Below are positions 1-5,377 of a stretch of DNA of 7,044 nt, piece by piece. Every line of letters begins with the position of its first letter. Within the stretch, counting starts at the first letter, position 1. This DNA is from Balneolia bacterium (GTDB lineage: Bacteria; Bacteroidota; Rhodothermia; Balneolales; Cyclonatronaceae): the NCBI GenBank assembly GCA_003566395.1, contig PXDL01000258.1, positions 1 to 7,044 on the forward strand, read 5' to 3'. The position numbers and the translations under genes were made by a program. The notes under the pieces were generated by a model. That model was not told the DNA's origin. It was given only the letters and a program-made list of their open reading frames with translations, and did no database searches.

Positions 1-297
1 GGATTTCAGGTTGACTACGACTGGAAACGTTCACAAAAATCCGATTCAGGACGCCGCAGAGGCAGTTCAGACGCTCAACCGGTAAAAGCGGCTGCAAAAT
101 TTGACGGCATCACCTATGATATACAGAGCCCTTCGGAACTGTCGGTCGGGGTTAAGGTTTATCATGAAAAATTCGGAGTCGGGAAAATCGTGGGGCGTGA
201 AGGCTCAGGTCCGGATATGAAAATTACGGTGTTCTTTAAGCAGTTCGGCCAGAAAAAGCTGATGCTCCGTGTGGCCCGGCTGAAACGCATTGAGTAA
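1..297 (+). CDS. uvrD: UvrD/PcrA-type superfamily 1 DNA helicase, C-terminal fragment
   Basis: The 5' part lies outside the window; frame 1 is open from base 1 and stops with TAA at 295-297, giving the last 98 residues. The first 45 or so residues are a basic, Ser/Arg/Gln-rich linker of low complexity. Residues 49-98 read VGVKVYHEKFGVGKIV, then a Gly-rich turn, then a segment ending LMLRVARLKRIE. This is the pattern of the Tudor-like C-terminal domain of UvrD/PcrA helicases (VG..V.H..FG.G.IV), which in known members contacts RNA polymerase. Those enzymes are 3'-5' ATP-dependent helicases in nucleotide excision repair, mismatch repair and removal of stalled RNA polymerase. The motor domains are not visible, so UvrD and PcrA cannot be told apart, and another helicase sharing this tail is possible. 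No clear terminator follows the stop. Confidence 0.82.
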   Translation, partial: GFQVDYDWKRSQKSDSGRRRGSSDAQPVKAAAKFDGITYDIQSPSELSVGVKVYHEKFGVGKIVGREGSGPDMKITVFFKQFGQKKLMLRVARLKRIE

Positions 298-382
298 ACT
301 TGAAGACAGACCGAAAAAAAATTGAACCATAAACCAAGCTTGTCCGTTAAAGACCCGTATCTTACTCGCAATCATCTACAGC

Positions 383-390
383 TATGTTTG
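383..390 (+). promoter_or_regulatory. Candidate Bacteroidota-type -7 element upstream of the small ORF
   Basis: TATGTTTG exactly matches the Bacteroidota -7 consensus TAnnTTTG. It lies 43 bases before the ATG of the 42-codon ORF at 434. I do not see a TTG -33 element at the expected 19-20 base spacing, so the match could be chance. Confidence 0.3.
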
Positions 391-433
391 CAGTGCAGCA
401 CTATTTCACAGATTAATCCTGTATTGAGTAATT

Positions 434-562
434 ATGAGATCAGATTTTAGCAAAGGCACCCGCCTTAAAGATGTATTAAACGAACTCTGGGCAGATATCA
501 AAGAGCGTGTTTTCGGTCCGGAGCGAAAATTAGAGCCTATTCCCGTTCGTAACCGGGACTAA
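434..562 (+). CDS. Small unrecognised protein, 42 aa
   Basis: ATG at 434 opens a 42-codon frame ending with TAA at 560-562. I do not recognise the product. It is hydrophilic and highly charged, with no signal peptide or membrane segment. A central stretch, LKDVLNELWADIKERVFG, has the spacing of an amphipathic helix. It is followed by a proline-containing basic/acidic tail ending PIPVRNRD. The composition resembles a real small soluble protein more than random translation. It stands alone in the gap between the helicase and lon genes, on the same strand as both. A TAnnTTTG match lies 43 bases upstream, and hairpin-forming repeats with a T-tract lie downstream. No Shine-Dalgarno sequence is visible, as for other genes here. 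A chance ORF remains possible because of its length. Confidence 0.5.
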   Translation: MRSDFSKGTRLKDVLNELWADIKERVFGPERKLEPIPVRNRD

Positions 563-579
563 TTTATTTGCAAACAATC

Positions 580-598
580 TCCGGCCGGAAACGCCGGA
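580..598 (+). repeat. Inverted repeat TCCGGC / GCCGGA downstream of the small ORF
   Basis: TCCGGC (580-585) and GCCGGA (593-598) form a 6-bp GC-rich stem with a 7-base loop, 18 bases after the small ORF's stop codon. Only a weak run of T follows, so by itself it is a poor intrinsic terminator. It may act with the second pair at 658-692. Confidence 0.45.
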
Positions 599-671
599 TT
601 CTTCAACTGTTTATAGTTTGACAGGTGATAGATTTTACTCTTCGCCTCTGTATGAAAGCCGGATTCTCCAA
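593..671 (+). repeat. 14-base direct repeat, GCCGGATTCTYCAA
   Basis: GCCGGATTCTTCAA at 593-606 recurs as GCCGGATTCTCCAA at 658-671, with 13 of 14 bases identical and a 65-base period. Each copy carries the GCCGGA arm that can pair with a nearby TCCGGC, so the hairpin arms are part of the repeated unit. Only two copies are seen. Confidence 0.5.
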
Positions 672-703
672 ACCTCTGCCCTTCTTTCCGGCATCTTTTT
701 TTT
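658..703 (+). terminator. Possible terminator with large loop and T-tract
   Basis: GCCGGA (658-663) pairs with TCCGGC (687-692), leaving a 23-base loop. Eight T residues follow at 696-703 after three intervening bases. The T-tract favours termination of plus-strand transcription from the small ORF or the helicase gene. The long loop and short stem weaken the call. The upstream GCCGGA at 593-598 is an alternative partner for the right arm. Confidence 0.4.
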
Positions 704-819
704 AGCAGCCGACAGGTTTCAGGCTCCGGGCACGTGGTGGTGCTGTAATTATGGCACAACAAAAAATAAGCCCATTGCTAATATGGCTTGATTCCTGCGG
801 ATTCTTCCGAACGTACTGA

Positions 820-839
820 CGTATTGTAAATGAAATACG
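820..839. promoter_or_regulatory. Short palindrome in the lon leader, possible operator
   Basis: CGTATT (820-825) and AATACG (834-839) are perfect 6-base arms around an 8-base spacer, about 103 bases before the lon start. ACGTA also occurs directly repeated at 811-815 and 819-823. Size and symmetry would suit a dimeric regulator, but a 6-base palindrome is expected by chance fairly often in AT-rich DNA. Confidence 0.22.
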
Positions 840-942
840 AATTGGCTCTGTTATTGGTACAATTAACGAAAGTTTCATTCTTTCACACTTTCAACCTTCC
901 GGCAAAACGACCGGACCGGGTTATATTTAGAAGATCAATTTT

Positions 943-3471
943 ATGAAAGACAGATTATTAGACCCAAGACTACAGTTCGGTGATAAAGGTTTTGACGACT
1001 TTGAACAAGCCATTCCTTTACTTTCCGAAGAAGAAGAGCGCAAAATTTCCGAATCCGGTATTCCCGACACCCTTCCGATTCTTCCATTGAAAAATACCGT
1101 GCTGTTTCCCGGCGTGGTCATACCCATTACCGTCGGACGCGACCGCTCTCTTGAGCTTGTTAAATCGGCCTACGAATCCGATAAAATTATCGGAATTGTT
1201 ACTCAGAAAAACAGCGATCAGGAAGATCCGACCACCGAAGACCTGTATCATATAGGTACGGTTGCCCAGATTTTGAAGCTGATTAAAATGCCCGACGGCA
1301 GCAAGAGCATCGTCATTCAGGGTAAGAGTGTTTTCAAGATCAACCAATTTATTCAGGAAGAGCCGTTTTATAAAGCTGCTGTTGAGCAGTATGATAACAT
1401 TCAGGATATGGAAGGCCTCGAACTTGATGCCGCCATTCGCTCGGTGAAAGAGACCGCATCCCAAATCGTGAATAAATCGCCCAACATCCCTTCGGAAGCG
1501 GCCGTAGCGATCAACAACATCAACAGCCCGACCTTTTTACTCAATTTTATTTCCTCCAATCTGAATATCAGTAATGAGGAAAAACAAGGACTTATTGAAA
1601 TACAGCCGTTTTCCGAGCGGTTGAAAAAGGTGATTAACTTTCTGGAGAAAGAGCTGCAGGTACTGAGCCTGAGCGAAGAAATTCGCACCAAGGTAAAAAC
1701 CGATATCGACGAGCAGCAACGCGATTTTTATTTGCGTCAGCAGTTAAAAGCCATTCAGGAAGAGCTGGGCGAAGACAGCGATCAGCAGGATGTGGAGAAA
1801 CTTCGCAACCGCGCCCTCGAACGTAAAGACAGTTTCCCCGAAACGGCCTGGAAAACGCTCAATAAGGAACTTGACCGCTTGCAGCGAACGCCGGCTCAGG
1901 CACCGACCCACGGCATCATCCTGAACTATGTGGAAACGCTGATTGATCTTCCGTGGAATAAATTTTCAGAGGATAAGCTGGATCTGAAAAATGCGCGTCA
2001 GATTCTTGATGAAGACCATTACGGGCTTGAGAAAGTTAAAAAACGTATTATCGAATACCTGGCCGTACTCAAGCTCAAGAAGGATATGAAGGCGCCCATC
2101 CTCTGTTTTTACGGACCTCCCGGCGTGGGTAAGACCTCGCTCGGTAAATCCATTGCGCGTTCCATAAACCGGGAATTTGCGCGTTTCAGCCTGGGCGGAC
2201 TTCGGGACGAGGCCGAAATTCGCGGTCACCGCCGTACTTACATCGGTGCGCTGCCCGGCCGCATCATCCAGAATATTAAAAAAACAGGCACAAGCAATCC
2301 GGTGATGATGCTTGACGAGATCGATAAAGTTGGCGCCGATTTCCGGGGTGATCCTACCTCGGCCCTGCTCGAAGTTCTTGATCCGGAGCAAAACAACAGC
2401 TTTTACGATAATTATCTGGAGCTGGAATACGACCTCAGCAAAGTTCTCTTCATCGCCACGGCCAACTCGCTGGAATCCATTCCCGGCCCGCTGCGTGACC
2501 GCATGGAGATTATTCCGATAAGCGGATACACCCTTGAAGAAAAAACCGAGATCGCAAAAAAATACCTTATCCCGAGACAGCTTGAGGAAAACGGGCTAAA
2601 CGTATCGAATATCAGTTTCGAGCCTGAAGCCATCCACGAACTCATCGACGGATATACACGGGAATCCGGGGTACGAAATCTGAATCGGGAAATCGGCTCG
2701 GTTGCGCGGAATGTAGCCAGTCAGATTGCCGCGGAGGAAATCGAATCGCGCGATATTGATAAAAAAGCCGTGGAAGACATTCTCGGCAAGCGGAAGTTTT
2801 TCAGTGATGTTATTGAGCGGACCACCGTTCCGGGCGTTTCTACAGGACTCGCATGGACGCCCTACGGCGGCGACATTTTATTTATCGAAGCCAGCGTATC
2901 GCGCGGAAGCGGGAAGATCCAGATTACGGGTCAGCTCGGGGATGTTATGAAAGAGTCGGCAAGTCTGGCTGTTTCGCATCTTAAAACCATTTCCGATGAG
3001 CTCAATATTCCGGAAAGCGCCTTCACAGAGTGGGATCTGCACATTCACGTTCCGGCCGGTTCAGTTCCCAAAGACGGGCCGAGCGCAGGTATAGCGCTAT
3101 TATCGGCCGTGGCTTCCATATATACACAGCGGAAAGTAAAAAATACGCTGGCCATGACGGGAGAAATTACGCTGAGAGGCACCGTTCTTCCGGTAGGCGG
3201 AATAAAGGAAAAAGTGTTAGCTGCACGAAGAGCCGGCATCAAAACGGTGATTTTACCGGCCAAAAACGAAAAAGATGTAGCTGAAATTGAATCCGAAACG
3301 ATTGAGGGCATTGACTTTACCTATCTCGAACGCATGGAGCAACTGCTTGATCTTGTGCTTGACGAGACGCCTGAAAACGACCCTCTTGAAAAGTTTAAAT
3401 CAAAAAAAACAAATAAAACAGAAGAAGCCGGAACGAATAACCAGTCCGGCGTAGTTACTACAGTACATTAA
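943..3471 (+). CDS. lon: Lon ATP-dependent serine protease
   Basis: This 842-residue protein is a complete LonA-type AAA+ protease, a cytoplasmic hexamer that unfolds and degrades damaged and short-lived regulatory proteins. An acidic extension of about 43 residues precedes the substrate-binding Lon N domain, which begins LPILPLKNTVLFPG (44-57). The AAA+ module has Walker A GPPGVGKT (391-398, Lys397), Walker B VMMLDEID (454-461), a sensor-1 Asn508, an Arg finger at Arg520 in LRDRMEI, and sensor-2 Arg578 in ESGVRNLNREI. The protease domain carries catalytic Ser714 in PKDGPSAG and Lys757 in GGIKEK, with the 43-residue spacing seen in E. coli Lon (Ser679/Lys722). A charged, Lys/Thr/Asn-rich tail (about 809-842) follows the conserved domain. 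At 842 residues it is longer than E. coli Lon (784), mainly at its two ends. The ATG at 943 follows a weak purine patch (AGAAG). No other long frame in the region competes. It is monocistronic by context, with its own terminator. Confidence 0.98.
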   Translation: MKDRLLDPRLQFGDKGFDDFEQAIPLLSEEEERKISESGIPDTLPILPLKNTVLFPGVVIPITVGRDRSLELVKSAYESDKIIGIVTQKNSDQEDPTTEDLYHIGTVAQILKLIKMPDGSKSIVIQGKSVFKINQFIQEEPFYKAAVEQYDNIQDMEGLELDAAIRSVKETASQIVNKSPNIPSEAAVAINNINSPTFLLNFISSNLNISNEEKQGLIEIQPFSERLKKVINFLEKELQVLSLSEEIRTKVKTDIDEQQRDFYLRQQLKAIQEELGEDSDQQDVEKLRNRALERKDSFPETAWKTLNKELDRLQRTPAQAPTHGIILNYVETLIDLPWNKFSEDKLDLKNARQILDEDHYGLEKVKKRIIEYLAVLKLKKDMKAPILCFYGPPGVGKTSLGKSIARSINREFARFSLGGLRDEAEIRGHRRTYIGALPGRIIQNIKKTGTSNPVMMLDEIDKVGADFRGDPTSALLEVLDPEQNNSFYDNYLELEYDLSKVLFIATANSLESIPGPLRDRMEIIPISGYTLEEKTEIAKKYLIPRQLEENGLNVSNISFEPEAIHELIDGYTRESGVRNLNREIGSVARNVASQIAAEEIESRDIDKKAVEDILGKRKFFSDVIERTTVPGVSTGLAWTPYGGDILFIEASVSRGSGKIQITGQLGDVMKESASLAVSHLKTISDELNIPESAFTEWDLHIHVPAGSVPKDGPSAGIALLSAVASIYTQRKVKNTLAMTGEITLRGTVLPVGGIKEKVLAARRAGIKTVILPAKNEKDVAEIESETIEGIDFTYLERMEQLLDLVLDETPENDPLEKFKSKKTNKTEEAGTNNQSGVVTTVH

Positions 3472-3522
3472 ATGACCCCCCTCATTTATTGGTACATTGA
3501 AGGATACATAAGCACATATAAG

Positions 3523-3553
3523 AGCTCCGGATTGATTTCCGGAGCTTTTTTTT
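3523..3553 (+). terminator. Intrinsic terminator of lon
   Basis: AGCTCCGGA (3523-3531) and TCCGGAGCT (3538-3546) form a perfect 9-bp stem with a 6-base loop. Eight consecutive T residues (3546-3553) follow directly. It lies 51 bases after the lon stop codon and separates lon from rsgA. This is a textbook Rho-independent terminator. Confidence 0.93.
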
Positions 3554-3656
3554 ATTGAAGGGGTTGGCAATATACAGCAAAGTACCAGCTTTTCCACTTT
3601 TTTTTCTCGATCTGTTCTGTGTAATATGGGGCTGCTAACCATACTACAGACCAACT

Positions 3657-4607
3657 ATGCCGACTGGAAAAGTTTTAAAATCTACCGGAAAATGGTACAC
3701 CGTGATGCCCGAAGAAAATCGCAAGGATAGGGTGATGTGCCAGATTCCGGGTAAATTCAGATTAAAGGGCCTCAAACAAACCAACCCTATTGCCGTGGGG
3801 GATGTGGTTGACTACACCATTCTTCAGGACGGCAGCGGTATTATTGATGACATCAGGGAACGCACTACAAAGATTTCCCGGAGAGCTACGCACGGCAAAA
3901 AAGGAGAGCATATTCTGGTGTCTAATGTGGATCAGGGATTTGTGGTGCAGGCCGTTGAGCAGCCCCGCTACCGCACCGGCTTTATCGACCGTTTTCTGGT
4001 TTCCGCCGAGGCCTTTGATATCCGCGCCTGCATTATTCTAAACAAAGCCGATCTGGGAACAGAAGAACAGGCCGATGATATTGCCTCCACCATCCGCATT
4101 TACGAGCAGCTCGGATACGATATCATGTTAAGCAGCATCTACGATCCCGAATCGGTTGAGGCGCTTTCAACTATGATGGCTCATAAAACTTCGGTATTTA
4201 TCGGACCTTCCGGAACCGGCAAAACAAGCCTTCTAAACGCCATACAGCCGGGACTCGAGCACACCGTAGCGGAGGTCTCGTCTTTTTCCAATAAAGGCAA
4301 GCACACCACCACTTTTGCCGAACTCATTCCGCTGGACAACGGGGGCTTTCTGGCCGATACGCCGGGTATCCGTGAATTCGGGCTTATTCATTTCGAGCCT
4401 TCCGAAATCGCCGGTTATTTTCCTGAGATGCGGGCGGTAAGCCGGGAATGCAAATTCTACAACTGTACACACCTGCACGAACCCGGCTGTGCGGTGATGG
4501 AAGCGTTTCAGGACGGCCTCATCGCTCCGTCCCGCTACGACTCCTATATCAGCATGTATGAATCCCTGACCGATGAGGCGCGGTCGGCCGGAAGCCGCAA
4601 ACGCTAA
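3657..4607 (+). CDS. rsgA: Ribosome small-subunit-dependent GTPase RsgA (YjeQ)
   Basis: This 316-residue protein is a circularly permuted GTPase that binds the 30S subunit late in assembly and hydrolyses GTP to release maturation factors. An N-terminal OB-fold (about 1-70, including VGDVVDY) is followed by the permuted GTPase order G4-G1-G2-G3. G4 is NKAD (129-132), G1/P-loop is GPSGTGKTS (183-191), the switch region is KGKHTTT (213-219) and G3 is DTPG (234-237). The C-terminal zinc-binding motif is C-x4-C-x-H-x5-C: Cys265, Cys270, His272, Cys278. All key residues are present and the length fits the family (about 300-350). The ATG at 3657 gives the expected N-terminus; no Shine-Dalgarno sequence precedes it. 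Its own promoter probably lies in 3554-3656, where I see only weak elements (TTGGCA at 3564, TGTGTAATAT at 3618-3627, not properly spaced). The last codons double as a terminator arm. Confidence 0.97.
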   Translation: MPTGKVLKSTGKWYTVMPEENRKDRVMCQIPGKFRLKGLKQTNPIAVGDVVDYTILQDGSGIIDDIRERTTKISRRATHGKKGEHILVSNVDQGFVVQAVEQPRYRTGFIDRFLVSAEAFDIRACIILNKADLGTEEQADDIASTIRIYEQLGYDIMLSSIYDPESVEALSTMMAHKTSVFIGPSGTGKTSLLNAIQPGLEHTVAEVSSFSNKGKHTTTFAELIPLDNGGFLADTPGIREFGLIHFEPSEIAGYFPEMRAVSRECKFYNCTHLHEPGCAVMEAFQDGLIAPSRYDSYISMYESLTDEARSAGSRKR

Positions 4608-4633
4608 AGATTTTTTCAGGCTTCCGGTTTTTT
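4588..4633 (+). terminator. Terminator overlapping the 3' end of rsgA
   Basis: CCGGAAGCC (4588-4596) pairs with GGCTTCCGG (4619-4627) in a perfect 9-bp stem, followed by six T residues (4628-4633). The left arm lies inside rsgA codons 311-314 and the stop codon (4605-4607) sits in the 22-base loop. The loop is larger than usual, but the perfect GC-rich stem and adjoining T-tract support termination. Confidence 0.75.
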
Positions 4634-4656
4634 CGTGGGGAAAGGTTTCAATTTGT

Positions 4657-4664
4657 TATATTTG
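4657..4664 (+). promoter_or_regulatory. Bacteroidota-type -7 element upstream of the cupin gene
   Basis: TATATTTG is an exact match to TAnnTTTG. It lies 24 bases after the rsgA terminator T-tract, in the gap before the cupin gene. The position about 20 bases upstream falls in the terminator T-tract and lacks a clean TTG. It competes with the adjacent sigma70-like promoter at 4669-4697. Confidence 0.45.
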
Positions 4665-4668
4665 GCTC

Positions 4669-4697
4669 TTGATACCTTATTGTTCTGAATATATAAT
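4669..4697 (+). promoter_or_regulatory. Near-consensus -35/-10 promoter upstream of the cupin gene
   Basis: TTGATA (4669-4674) and TATAAT (4692-4697) are separated by exactly 17 bases, one mismatch from the classical sigma70 consensus TTGACA-N17-TATAAT. Transcription would start near 4704, leaving a leader of about 117 bases before the ATG at 4821. That leader is rich in C and T and has no Shine-Dalgarno sequence. If the host uses the Bacteroidota primary sigma factor, the TATATTTG just upstream may be the true element instead. Confidence 0.5.
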
Positions 4698-4820
4698 CAG
4701 CTAAACATCCGGATCAGAATATCTTACGACCATACCTGTCTCTCAACTGTCCGTTAGTCTGCTTTTACCCTCCGGCTTTTCTGCTTTCCTGAAATCATCT
4801 TTAAATCCTTGTCTGATTCT

Positions 4821-5333
4821 ATGCTTAACTTTCCTTTTTCAGCTGAAAAGAATGACGTTTTCGATACTGTGGAAACGTATATCCGTGGTCATGATTTCAT
4901 CATATCCGCCATGGACGACAAACGGCCCTGGGGCGGTTTTTTTGTGCTGGATGAATCTGAGGCCCAGCGGTTTATAGAAACCTTTTTCTCTCATCTTAGC
5001 TTCGAATCGTTTAAGCATTTCGCTCACCTGAGCCCTAAAATACTAATTGTGGAACCCGGTAAGCGTCTTTCGTGGCAATATCATCACCGCAGAGCCGAAA
5101 TCTGGAAAGTGATAGGCGGACGCGCCGGAGTGGTGGTAAGCGATAACGACGAGCAAACACCGGTTCGCAAGCTTGAATCAGATGATGTCGTTGAGCTTAA
5201 ACAAGGAGAGCGGCACAGACTCATTGGCCTCGAAGGATGGGGCATCATAGCCGAAATCTGGAAACATACCGATCCTGAAAATCCCTCCGATGAAAACGAT
5301 ATCGTGCGGGTGGAAGACGATTTCGGCAGATAA
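4821..5333 (+). CDS. Stand-alone cupin related to type II mannose-6-phosphate isomerase
   Basis: A 170-residue single-domain protein, counted from the ATG at 4821. The frame can also start at TTG 4809, adding four residues; a later ATG (4911) would begin at MDDKRPWGG, where family similarity starts. The core is the PMI-type cupin of ManC: RPWGGFFVLDES (35-46), SPKILIVEPGKRLSWQYHH (71-89) and RRAEIWKVIGG (90-100), with His88, His89 and Glu93 as likely metal ligands, then a second motif KQGERHRLIGLEG. ManC enzymes interconvert mannose-6-phosphate and fructose-6-phosphate for GDP-mannose synthesis, but the guanylyltransferase domain is absent here. It could be a sugar-phosphate isomerase or a related cupin; automated pipelines sometimes call such proteins phosphoheptose isomerase. 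It appears monocistronic, behind the rsgA terminator and convergent with polA. The family is clear; the substrate is not. Confidence 0.85.
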   Translation: MLNFPFSAEKNDVFDTVETYIRGHDFIISAMDDKRPWGGFFVLDESEAQRFIETFFSHLSFESFKHFAHLSPKILIVEPGKRLSWQYHHRRAEIWKVIGGRAGVVVSDNDEQTPVRKLESDDVVELKQGERHRLIGLEGWGIIAEIWKHTDPENPSDENDIVRVEDDFGR

Positions 5334-5377
5334 GCCTGATCAATTGAGCGATCCCGGCTTGCCGTTTATCAACCTGC

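Larger units (their letters stand above)
563..942. other. 380-base intergenic region and lon leader, no gene supported
   Basis: The left third holds CCGGA-based repeats and a T-tract (580-703). The middle (704-810) shows nothing I can name; the only frame there is a 22-codon ATG frame at 751-819 with no other support. The right third holds a short palindrome (820-839) and a 5-bp TCCGG/CCGGA hairpin (898-915) just before lon. TATATTTA at 922-929 resembles a -7 element but lies only 13 bases before the lon start, so it would leave almost no leader. The lon promoter must lie in this region, but I cannot place it with confidence. No CIRCE-like heat-shock operator is visible. Confidence 0.6.

Noticed and set aside
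559..762. 67-codon frame on the minus strand in the helicase-lon gap
   Set aside because: It starts only at TTG, is read through the hairpin repeats and the complement of the T-tract, overlaps the stop of the small plus-strand ORF and has no domain pattern.
751..819. 22-codon ATG frame (MAQQKISPLL...) upstream of lon, possible leader peptide
   Set aside because: It is too short to judge, has no ribosome binding site or regulatory codon run, and no hairpin follows directly.
1966..2391. 141-codon minus-strand frame opposite lon
   Set aside because: It is the shadow of the lon AAA+ domain; the same applies to the other frames within lon and rsgA.
3564..3627. Promoter elements for rsgA (TTGGCA, TGTGTAATAT)
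   Set aside because: They are about 52 bases apart, and no partner lies at normal spacing, so I did not call a promoter.
5332..5360. Imperfect hairpin AAGCC / GGCTT with an inner GATC / GATC pair between the cupin gene and polA
   Set aside because: The stem is interrupted by an internal loop and neither side has a T-tract, so a bidirectional terminator cannot be supported.
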